Shown: positions 52,408 to 62,700 of the stretch, piece after piece | Numbering within the stretch: the stretch's first letter is position 1 | How the letters are laid out: every line of letters starts with the position of its first letter | From: Pontiellaceae bacterium B12227 | Lineage (GTDB): Bacteria; Verrucomicrobiota; Kiritimatiellia; Kiritimatiellales; Pontiellaceae | Reading direction: 5' to 3' | Assembly: GCA_029432775.1 (NCBI GenBank) | Contig: JAROAZ010000005.1 | Span: forward strand, 124,001-188,000 | Length of the DNA: 64,000 nucleotides | Notes under the pieces: model-generated | The model's database searches: none | What the model was told of the DNA's origin: nothing | The model's input: only the letters and a program-made list of their open reading frames with translations | Program-made: the position numbers and the translations under genes

Positions 52408-55400
52408 ATGAGAGTTTTAATAAAAACATTGGCACTGACAGTGATTCTGCTGGTGGGTGCGGAATCTGCCACCGCTGTTTCTTTCACGAATGATCTGACG
52501 GATGAGGCCAGTGTGGCGACGGATTTTAATGAGTATCATTCCTCACACAATAACAGCGACTGGTCCTATACGAACGACTACGCGCTGGCGCAGGATGGAA
52601 CCACCAATACCTTCCTGGAAGGCGGCGCGGTTTTGGATTGGGGGAGCGGCGGTGATACCGATACGGCTCGCAGTTATCTGGGAACGGTCTATTCCAACTG
52701 GATGGGGCATTCCTGGACGGCGCATGTAGCCATCGAAGCGCCGAGCGGCACGCAACCCTACATTTTCTTCGGACTGGGTGACCCGACCCCAAATGAGGGC
52801 TACCACAACGAGCCACAGAACGGCCAGAGTGTCTTTGTCTACTGGCGCTCCGGTCAATCCAGCTCAAAAGTCAGCGTAAAGCTGAATGGCGGCACGGTCA
52901 CCAATACCGGCGCCTGGCAGGGCGATCCCGGTTATGACATCTACATGACCTACAACCACACCAACAAGACCGTTCAGTTTGAGGTCGACAACTGGTCCGG
53001 TAATACCCGCGATTTCGGCACGGATATCGATGTGGATTGCGGTGAGATTTCCGTCGATGGGTTACTGACGGATACCAACAAAATGCACATTTTCTTTGGC
53101 GCTAATGCCAAGGTGACCTTCCGTGATTTTGATGTCAGCGAGACTGTCGAGGTGCCGGAATCTTCCCCGCCGCGCTGGTTTACGGTTGAGGCCGAGGACC
53201 GTAACGCTCAATCCGGTACGCAGCTGGAAGCCTGCAGTGATACGGGCGGAGGACAGAACGTCTCGCATATTTCAGACGGAAACTGGTGCATGTATGAAGA
53301 TATCGCACTGGGTTCGGATGATGCCCTGTTAAAGCTTCGCGTCGCACGCCCGGACACAACATCTAACGCGTATATCGAAGTCCGACTGGATGCCACGGAT
53401 GGACCTTTGCTTGGGCAGGTGGATGTGCCGGTCACGGGCGGATGGCAAAGCTGGGAAACCCTCTATCTCCCGGTTTCCGTCACAGGCGGCACAAACGATG
53501 TATTTCTTGTTTTCCACGAAACCACAAACGTTGTTGGCGGATCGCTGTTCAATGTGAACTGGTGGTCCCGGGCGCCTTTGGTTGAAGCCGAGGATTATGA
53601 TGACGGGGTCGGCAAGTGGTTTGAAAGCACAGCGGATACAGGTGGCGGACAAAACCTGGGCCGGATTGATGCCGGTGAATGGATGGAGTATACCATCAAT
53701 GCGGAAACCACGGGACTGCATCGAATTGACTTCAGGGTAGCAGCCAACGGAGGCGGTGAGGGGATTGCCGTTGTCATCGATGGGGAAACCAACGCCGTGA
53801 TGAGCGTTGCCGATACCGGCGGGTGGCAGGTGTGGGAAACGCAAAGCGTTTATGTCGAATTCTCGGAAACCGGCGAGCAGTCCCTGCGGTTGGAATTCCT
53901 CAGCGGCGGGTTTAACCTGAACTGGTTCTCCTACGAATCTTTTACAGCCGGGGATGCCACGCCATTGACCGTTGGGACCTCCCGCAACCAGATGTTGCGT
54001 TTGGGTCTCGACTATGAGCGCCTTTGGTACTGGTACGGATCTCAGGTAGAACCAGTTCCCGAGTGGTCGGTAAACGATTGCAACATCGACTATCTCCGCA
54101 CCGCCATGAACAGCGGCTACGAACTCGAAGAAGGCACATACGACCTGAGCGCCTACACCAGCAAGATCATTCCGATGATGACGGCCATGCAGGAGGCGAA
54201 CCCGAACATCAAGTGGTTTGCTTCACCGCGCCCGCTGAATGAAGCGTATCCAAACAAGAAATGGAATGGATCAAACGTGACGTGGCAACCCTATCCAATC
54301 TGGGTAACGGGCGCCACCACTCCAATTAGCGGGGATTATGATTTTAACGCGACTAAATGTGCAGAATATATGATTCGCTACCTGCTGTTGATGAAGTCCT
54401 ATGGATTTAAAATCACCTATATGGATTTCACGAACGAATGGCAGGACTACTATGCATCCGGCGGCCGTTTTGCTCCTGACGATGCTGTAACGATCAGGCA
54501 GTCATTTACCAATTACCTGGCGAACCCGTGGCCGCATCCGGAACTGGATCCCGGCCTGTTGCTTGAAGAAGAAGACTTCCCGCTGATGATTGCACCGTCT
54601 GCAGATCGATACACGCAAGGTGGTTGGTGGATAGATCGGCTGACTACTGATGCGCGGAGGGATGCGGTCGATATTGGGGCATGTCACAACACCAGGAAAG
54701 ACGGCTCGGCCGAAGAGTTCGCTGCAGATGTTAGAGCTGCACTAGGCAACGACGCAGAAATTTGGGAAACCGAGCAGCATGGTTGGAAATCCACCGATAG
54801 CGCAAATGAAGTGACCTCGTTCTACTACTACATGGAGTCGATCCGTGCCGGGTTCACTGGAATCAACGGCTGGCTGGCGATCGGTACACCCAATCAGGGA
54901 CACAGCTACCTGCTCAATAACGGCACGACGGTGACGCGTAACGTGAAATACTACATCTTCAAGAAGCTCTCAACCACGTCGAACTATGGTTATGCGCTGG
55001 ATAGCGACGAGCTGCCCGGGCTTGAGAGCAGCACCATGGCGCTGGTGCGCGACAACCTGCTGACCGTCTGGGTGAACAATACGTCCTCCAGTTCAGAGTT
55101 GGTTGACATCGATTTCAGCGGCCATGTACGAGACGGTAGCCCGATCACCTGCACGCGTTGGAACGAATCGCTGTCCGTTGAAGGAGTGGAGGGTACCCCC
55201 ATTTCTTCGGACAGTTCCTCGTTCCTAGCGGCCATTGAAGGAGAATCGCTCTATTGCTTCGAAATTCCGTTGGTGGATAACGAAGACAACTTCCCGTTTG
55301 TTCAGGCTGAAAATCATGATGCCCAAACGGGGGTTTCCATCCTGCCCTGCAGCGACACCGATGGCGGTGATATGGTCGCCTTCTCCGATGCGAATGATGA

Positions 55401-56700
55401 AATCATCTTCGACTTGGATGTCACAAAAACATATAGCTTTGGCATCGGATTCCGGGTTTCTTCCGCCAGTGCCGATATTGCGTTCGACATCTATGATGGC
55501 ACCACGCTGCTGGGGTCGGTCGATCAGCCCGCAACAGGCGGCGCACAGAACTGGACCACGGTGTACAAGGGATTGAAGCTCGATGGCGGCCCGATGAATC
55601 TGAGGATCGTCGCGACCAGCGGCGGTTGGAATCTGAACTGGATCGAGTTCGAGCAGGGAGGTGTTCCGACAGCACCGCTCGGGCTTTACTCTACGCTCGG
55701 CAAGTTGACGGTCGCCCTGGACTGGGATGCCGTAGACGGAGCCGTCAGTTATGATGTGAAGCGTTCCACGAACAAGTGGTCGGGTTATGCCGCCATCGGC
55801 AGCACAACAGACCTGAGCTACACGGATACGGATGTTGAAGAAGGCCAGACCTATTATTATGTGGTGTCTGCCATCAATAAGTATGGTGTGGGCCCGCATT
55901 CTGATGAAGTCAGCGGTTATGGGCTCCCCTATGAGATTATCGGCCCGGCCTCGTCTTACGCGGGCAGCCGTCCGGATCTTGAAAAAGATAATCTGTTCGA
56001 TAAGGATGTGGATACGTTCTATGACACAACCCACAACAACAGCTGGGCCGGCCTGGACTTTGGTGAGGGTAACCAACAGCAAATTACGCAGGTTGACTAT
56101 GTGCTGCGGGACTGGACGTACTCCTATGCCCGTGCAACCAACGCCACGTTCGAGGCGGCGAACTCGGCCGACTTCTCCGATGCGGTCATCTTGTTTACGG
56201 TAACTCCAGATGTTCAGACGCATCCCGCGGTGAATGCCGAGGTGATTGCAGACCCGAATGGCTACCGCTATGTTCGCCTGAAGGCACCGGAAGGAAAAGC
56301 GCTTTATACGTTTGCTGAGCTGGAAATCACCACCGCAGCTGTTACAGCAAACGGCACGCCGATCGCCTGGCTGGAAGGTTATGATTTGACGAGCGCGGAT
56401 GACGCCCTCGACAGCGATGGCGATGGACTGCTGAACTGGGAAGAGTATCTGGCTGGTACGGTTCCGACTAACTCCGGGTCTGTTCTGGAAGTTAATTCGG
56501 TCCGTGATTCCGCCAGTGGTATGGTGGTCACCTGGAAGTCTGTCGAAGGCATCAGCTACAGTATCATCACCAACGGAAGTCTGGTGGCCCCGAACAAGGG
56601 GACTGCTGCATTCGGGATCATCGGTGTGGATGGTGAGACCTCGCATACAACCACCGTAAACAATGCGAGCTCGTTGTTCTACGAGGTTGGCGTGGAATAG
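52408..56700 (+). CDS. Secreted GH30-like glycoside hydrolase with CBM6 and discoidin-like modules
   Basis: 1430 aa with a signal peptide to about residue 23. Residues 24-250 are the shared unrecognised N-domain. Two CBM6-type domains follow (about 258-388, FTVEAEDRNAQSG; 391-510, LVEAEDYDDG). Residues 517-952 look like a clan GH-A barrel of GH30 type: MDFTNEWQDYY puts the acid/base at Glu677, and IWETEQHGW puts the nucleophile at Glu787 or Glu789, with a beta side domain after it. Then come another CBM-like domain, FN3, a discoidin-like domain (LFDKDVDTFYDT), the Asp-rich DSDGDGLLNWEEYLAGT and a C-terminus ending FYEVGVE. It was probably assembled from the same modules as the gene at 40036. 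Endo- or exo-glycanase action outside the cell is inferred. Confidence 0.78.
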   Translation: MRVLIKTLALTVILLVGAESATAVSFTNDLTDEASVATDFNEYHSSHNNSDWSYTNDYALAQDGTTNTFLEGGAVLDWGSGGDTDTARSYLGTVYSNWMGHSWTAHVAIEAPSGTQPYIFFGLGDPTPNEGYHNEPQNGQSVFVYWRSGQSSSKVSVKLNGGTVTNTGAWQGDPGYDIYMTYNHTNKTVQFEVDNWSGNTRDFGTDIDVDCGEISVDGLLTDTNKMHIFFGANAKVTFRDFDVSETVEVPESSPPRWFTVEAEDRNAQSGTQLEACSDTGGGQNVSHISDGNWCMYEDIALGSDDALLKLRVARPDTTSNAYIEVRLDATDGPLLGQVDVPVTGGWQSWETLYLPVSVTGGTNDVFLVFHETTNVVGGSLFNVNWWSRAPLVEAEDYDDGVGKWFESTADTGGGQNLGRIDAGEWMEYTINAETTGLHRIDFRVAANGGGEGIAVVIDGETNAVMSVADTGGWQVWETQSVYVEFSETGEQSLRLEFLSGGFNLNWFSYESFTAGDATPLTVGTSRNQMLRLGLDYERLWYWYGSQVEPVPEWSVNDCNIDYLRTAMNSGYELEEGTYDLSAYTSKIIPMMTAMQEANPNIKWFASPRPLNEAYPNKKWNGSNVTWQPYPIWVTGATTPISGDYDFNATKCAEYMIRYLLLMKSYGFKITYMDFTNEWQDYYASGGRFAPDDAVTIRQSFTNYLANPWPHPELDPGLLLEEEDFPLMIAPSADRYTQGGWWIDRLTTDARRDAVDIGACHNTRKDGSAEEFAADVRAALGNDAEIWETEQHGWKSTDSANEVTSFYYYMESIRAGFTGINGWLAIGTPNQGHSYLLNNGTTVTRNVKYYIFKKLSTTSNYGYALDSDELPGLESSTMALVRDNLLTVWVNNTSSSSELVDIDFSGHVRDGSPITCTRWNESLSVEGVEGTPISSDSSSFLAAIEGESLYCFEIPLVDNEDNFPFVQAENHDAQTGVSILPCSDTDGGDMVAFSDANDEIIFDLDVTKTYSFGIGFRVSSASADIAFDIYDGTTLLGSVDQPATGGAQNWTTVYKGLKLDGGPMNLRIVATSGGWNLNWIEFEQGGVPTAPLGLYSTLGKLTVALDWDAVDGAVSYDVKRSTNKWSGYAAIGSTTDLSYTDTDVEEGQTYYYVVSAINKYGVGPHSDEVSGYGLPYEIIGPASSYAGSRPDLEKDNLFDKDVDTFYDTTHNNSWAGLDFGEGNQQQITQVDYVLRDWTYSYARATNATFEAANSADFSDAVILFTVTPDVQTHPAVNAEVIADPNGYRYVRLKAPEGKALYTFAELEITTAAVTANGTPIAWLEGYDLTSADDALDSDGDGLLNWEEYLAGTVPTNSGSVLEVNSVRDSASGMVVTWKSVEGISYSIITNGSLVAPNKGTAAFGIIGVDGETSHTTTVNNASSLFYEVGVE

Positions 56701-56718
56701 GTCTGTTTCTGATGGTTG

Positions 56719-56760
56719 AGAGGAAGGTTCCACATTTACCCGATGTGGAATACTTCCTCT
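56719..56760 (+). terminator. Long hairpin terminator
   Basis: AGAGGAAG-G-TTCCACAT pairs with ATGTGGAA-TA-CTTCCTCT around the 7-nt loop TTACCCG, giving a stem of 16 pairs with one small internal loop. TATATTTAAAT follows. It lies 19 bp after the stop at 56700 and just before the CotH gene. Confidence 0.8.
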
Positions 56761-56784
56761 TATATTTAAATAAGGATTCGTTGC

Positions 56785-59700
56785 ATGAGAACGCTTGGAC
56801 TATGGAATAAATCGATTTGCCTTGCCGGGGTCATGACGGGCATAGCCAGTGCAGCAACGGTGGTGGTTGAGCCGCCGGGGGCCTGTACCCGCAAAACCGG
56901 GTTTGTGATTTCAGAAATCATGTATAGGCCGGCAACGACCAACGCGCTGGAATTTATTGAAGTCTATAACTCCAATCCGTTTGAAGAGGAAATCGGTGGT
57001 TATCGCTTTAAGGGCGAAATCGATTTCACTTTTCCGGCGGGCACCATGCTGGCCGGAGAATCCTATCTGGTGGTGGCCAAAGACGCTGCCGCATTCCAGC
57101 AGGAGTATGCCTTGTCAGGCGTGCAGCTATTCGAGTACGGGGAAACAAACGGCGGGAATTCGCTGGGCCGCTCCGGCAATCTGCGGTTGATCAACAGTTG
57201 TGATGGCACCGTACTGGAAATCGATTACGACAACGACGCCCCCTGGCCGGTGGCGGCGAACGGTGCCGGGCACTCGCTGGTGCTGGCGCGGCCATCCTAT
57301 GGTGAAAATGATCCGCAGGCGTGGGAGGCCAGCGATCAGGTGGGCGGTTCGCCGGGTACGGGCGAATCCTATGGTGAAGTGGCGCTGCGCAATGTCGTGA
57401 TCAACGAAATCCTGGCGCATACCGACGACCCGCAGCTCGACACTATCGAGCTCTACAACCATTCGAATACCCCGGTCGATCTCTCCGGTTGCACGCTGTC
57501 CGACGAAGCCTCCACCAACAAGTTTACCATTCCCGCTGGCACGGTACTGGCCGCACGCGGTTATGTGATTTTTAACCAGCTGCAGATGGGTTTTTTCCTC
57601 AACTCCGGCGGAGAAACCATCTATTTCCGCAACGCGGCGGGAACCCGTATGATTGATGCCGTCCAGTTTGGCGGACAGGAAAACGGCATATCGATCGGCC
57701 GCTATCCGAATGGCGGTGGCCAGTTCCACCGTATGGCCGGATTGACACTGGGCAGTGGTAACGGGGCCCGGCGCATCGACGATGTGGTGATTAATGAAAT
57801 TATGTATGACCCGATCTCCGGTGATAACGACGATGAGTTTGTAGAGCTCTATAACCAGGGTTCGGGAACGGCCGACTTGAGCAGTTGGCGGCTCCGGGGC
57901 GGCATCAGCTTTACTTTCCCGGACGGCGCATCCATTCCTGCTGGCGGGTATGTGGTTGTAGCTCGCGACGCACTTCGTCTGCAAACCAACTATGCTCAGT
58001 TGAATGCTTCCAATACCTTCGGCGACTACAGCGGGAAATTAGGCAACGGAGGCGATCGGATTAAGCTCAATAAGCCGGATACGGTGATCGACTACGATGA
58101 GCTGGGGAATCCCGAAACCAACCTGATCCACATTACTGTAGACGACATCACTTATGGAACCGGCGGGCAGTGGCCGGTCTGGGCCAAAGGCGGCGGCAGC
58201 AGTCTGGAGCGGGTGGATGCCCGTGCCAATCCGCGCCGCCCGACTGCCTGGGCGGACAGCGATGAAACCGGCAAGGCAACATGGACCGATATTTCGGTCA
58301 CCGGATTACTGCAGCATGGTTCCCGAGGGGCCAGCCGGATTGAAGGCGGTCTGCAGGGGGCGGGCGAGTGCCTGCTGGATAACGTGCAGGTGGTCTCTGA
58401 CAGCGGGAATCATGTGAATAACCCGACGTTCGACACAGGCCTAAGCGACTGGGTTATACGTGGTTCATTTGAGCGGTCTTCTCAGGATTCAAACGGATAC
58501 GGCGGAACCTCCTGCCTGCACATTCGTGCGAGCACGCGCTGCGACACCGGCGCGAACAAGATCAGCGGGGCCTTGTCTTCGTCGGTTGCGGATGGCAGCA
58601 CGGCGACGATCAGCGCCAAAGCCAAATGGCAGAAAGGTTATCCATGGCTCTACCTGCGCCTGTATGGGAACTATCTGGAAGCGCCCGTCCGGCTCGACAT
58701 TCCTGCAAACCTGGGAACGCCGGGGCAGGCCAACAGCCAGGCGCTTGGTAATGCGGCGCCTGCGATTGATGAAGTGTCACATGCACCTGCGGTTCCGTCC
58801 GCAGGCGAAGCCTTGGTGGTGACCGCGCGCGCTGAAGATCCGGATGGTCTTGCCATACTCTTGCTGAACTATCGGCTTGATCCTTCAACATCGTACACCT
58901 CGGTTACCATGACCGATAATGGCACCGCGGGAGATGCGGTGGCTGGGGACGGTATCTTCAGCGGCTCTATTCCCGGACAATCAGCCGGCACATTGGTCGC
59001 CTTTTACATTGCCTCAATCGATCCCGCCGGATCGTCCGTTCGCCGCTTCCCCGGCAACACCCCGGACAACTATGCCCGTTTACGCGAATGTCTGGTTCGT
59101 TTCGGCGCCCCGACCCGCGCCAGCAGCTTCGGCACGTACCGGATGTGGTTCACTGCTGCCGCCACCACCGACTGGGAAACACGGCTGGCACTCAGCAACG
59201 AGCCGGTCGAGGGAACGTTTGTCTACAACGACAGCCGCGTGATCTACAACTTTGGTGCCCACTATGTCGGAAGTCCTTATCATCAGGGTTGGACGGGCAT
59301 CACAGACGATTGCCACTACTCCATGGACATGCCGCTCGATGACAAGCTGTTGGGAACCGATAACTTCAATAAACTGCATGGGCCGGGCAACAATCCTTTC
59401 CAGGATCAAACGATGACCCGCGAGCAGGCAGGCTTCTGGGTGGCGCGTAAACTGAAGCTTCCCTGGCTCTATCGACGCTATGTGAATGTCTATGTGAACG
59501 GGGTGGCCCGCAAGGCCGGATGGTTGATGGAAGACACACAAGTGCCGGGCAGTGAATTTATTGAGCAATACTGGCGGAAGGATGCGGACGGGCATCTGCA
59601 CAAATCTAATTATTGGTGGGAATATACAGACTTTGCGACTACGACTGGTACGCAACTGACTAAAAAGCGACAGTCGGGAACTCAACTTTTGCCGTTTTAC

Positions 59701-62700
59701 AACGCGCTGGGCGAGTTGCACGCACCCCGTTACCGCTGGGCCTGGGGGCCTCGCGCCTACGGGAAAACCGGCGGTAACGATTTCTCGCATGTGCTGAAGT
59801 TGATCGAGGCGGCGAATTCCGGTGACGACATGGCCGAACAGATGCTGGCGGAGGCCGATATGGAAGAGTGGATGCGGATCTGGGCGCTTCGTCACGCCGT
59901 AGGCGATATGGATCATTTCGGCTGTTCAAATCCGCAAAACATGTACATGTATAAACCCACCGAAGGGCGCTGGGCCTTGATGATCTGGGACATGAACCAC
60001 CTGCTCGGGAACAACCTGTCCTTTGCCCCCGGTCACGGTCTGTTTCCGGACTACTCCGACTATCAGGGGGACACCACCCTAACCGCCGTCTATGAAAATC
60101 CGCTGTTTCGGCGGATGTATCTACGGGCTCTGAAGGAGATTAGCGGCAGCGTTTTTCAATCCTCTGAAATGACGCAGTGGCTTGATGTGCGCTATGACGC
60201 GTTTATTGCCGACGGACTGGCGACGGGTTCGCAAATGTCGCCAGATGCCATTTTCAGTGACGACGATAAGATTTCCAAACTCTATGAAGGAAGGACCAAC
60301 ACTCTCTATTTCACCGGCTCGATCAAAGATTGGATTGAGGAAGCGCGCGTCGGCATTTTGGCGCGTGTGGCACAGGAAGACACGGCGTCGTTTGCGCTGA
60401 CCAGTCCCGCATCGGTTTCAACCAGCAGCAACCTCGTGACCATTACGGGAACGGCTCCGGTTGAAGTTGCCTCAATGACGGTTAACGGAATCGAGTATCC
60501 CGTCATCTGGACGTCAGTCACCGAATGGTCCATCGATGCGGTGGCAGCCTCATCACCCGCGACATTTGCGTTGCAGGGGTTGGACGTGTACGGAGTTCCA
60601 ATCATTGGAACATCGGCCACGGTTTCGGTTACCGTGACCGGAGGCCTGGATGCGCCGGAAGACACCATCGTCATCAATGAAATCCTCTACAACCCCACGG
60701 TGCCGGGAGGCGAATTCGTCGAGCTTCATAACCGTTCCGCCAACACAGCTTTCGATCTGACGGGATGGCGGATGAATGGGCTTGGATATACCTTCCCGGT
60801 CACGCTGCTCGCCCCCGGTGAATATCTCGTGCTGGATGACTTTGATGGCACGCTCGATCTGGATGGTGAGACGTTGACGCTGTATCAGCCTGTTGGAACC
60901 AACGGTGCGGAAGCGGTGGTGGATCAGGTCCGATACGAGACCACTGCTCCCTGGCCGATAATTCCTGCAGGAACTTCGCTGCAGCTTATGGATGCCGAGC
61001 AGGACAATCGCCGTGCGGCACTCTGGGCTGCGGCTGACGGATTAGCGGAACCGCCGACGGGTGAAACCCTTATTAACTGGGGGGATACCTGGAAATACCG
61101 ACAGGGTGTAGATCTGGATGGTACGGGTTGGCAGACGACCGGATATAACGATGCGGCATGGCCTTCCGGTCCTGCGGCATTCGGTTTTGATAATGACCCC
61201 TTGCCTCATCCAATTCAGACTCCGCTGACACTCGGGACCATTACCTATTATTTTAGAAAAACGATCAATTTCACGGGGCAGGGCGGTGCTTCGCTCAAGT
61301 TGACGACCATGGTGGATGACGGCCTGGTGGTCTATCTCGACGGGGTTGAAATTAACCGTTTGCGGATGCCAACCGGAACGCCGACCTATACGACCACCAC
61401 CACATCCTATGTGCCTACCGCCTATGAAGAGGGACCGGTTGAGATTGTTGTGGGCCTGCAGCCGGGTACGCATGTCATTGCGGTGGAACTGCACCAGACC
61501 AGTACCAAGAGCAGCGATGTCGCGTTTGACATGAAAGTGGAGAGCGACTATTCGGCTCTTTCAGCAGAGGTTGCTACGCCCGGCATGGCCAACAATGTCA
61601 GCTATCCGAATGCCGTCATTCCCGCACTCTGGCTCAACGAGGTCATGCCCTCGCCGGTCAGCGGTATGCCGTGGGTGGAGCTCTACAATGCCGGCGAAAC
61701 GACGTTGAGTTTGAGCGGCTATTCCCTTGGCGACGACTACGGTGATTTGGATAAATGGCCGGTGACCGCGCCGGCGTCGATTTTTCCGGGAGCATTTGTT
61801 CAGATCAATCTTGGTGCCGGAGTTCTAACCAACGGCAGGGTTGCGCTCTCCCGTGATGTAGGCGGTTCTCGCGAAATGATTGACTATCTGAACTATGGAA
61901 CCGTCGCGGAGGGCTGGAGCTATGGCGACTACCCGGATGGCAATCCATGTGCCCGTCTGGCCATGTATGCGGCCACGCCCGGTGCGGCCAATACCAACCA
62001 ATCGGCACCGCTTGATGCGCGCATGAACGAATGGATGGCCGATAACGACTCCACGTTGGCGGATGCAATGGATGACGACTATGAGGATTGGTTTGAAATC
62101 TACAATCCCGGTGACGCGCCCGTCGATCTCGGTGGTTATTTCCTGACCGATGATTTGGCCGATCCCTATCAGTTCGAAGTTCCAATGGGTGGAAAATACA
62201 CGATTCCGTCCCACGGATTCCTGCTGGTCTGGGCCGATAATGAATCGGGGCAAAATGCGGTCGACCCATCTGCACTGCACGTCAACTTTGCGCTGTCGAA
62301 AAGCGGGGAGACCATCGCGCTGGTCGCCTCTGATGGAAGCGTGATCGACAGCGTTACCTTTGGTCCCCAGATCACCGACCAAAGCGAAGGGCGGATGTCC
62401 GATGGCGGTCCTGTTATTGTGGAAATGGAACCTACGCCGGGCGCCCCGAACCAAGTCATTAACACGGCACCGGTTTTAAATGCTGTTGCGGATGTGCAGC
62501 TCTACCCTGGTGAAACCATCACGTTTACTGCGGTGGCCACCGATGCCGAAAGCGCATTCCAAACCCTGGAATTCTCACTCGAGCCCGGAGCACCTGCCGG
62601 CGCAACCATCACGTCCGGCGGAACCTTTTCCTGGACGGTTCCGACTGCAATGGCTCCATCGGCCTGGCCAACCACCATCCGGGTTGCGGACAATGGAACG

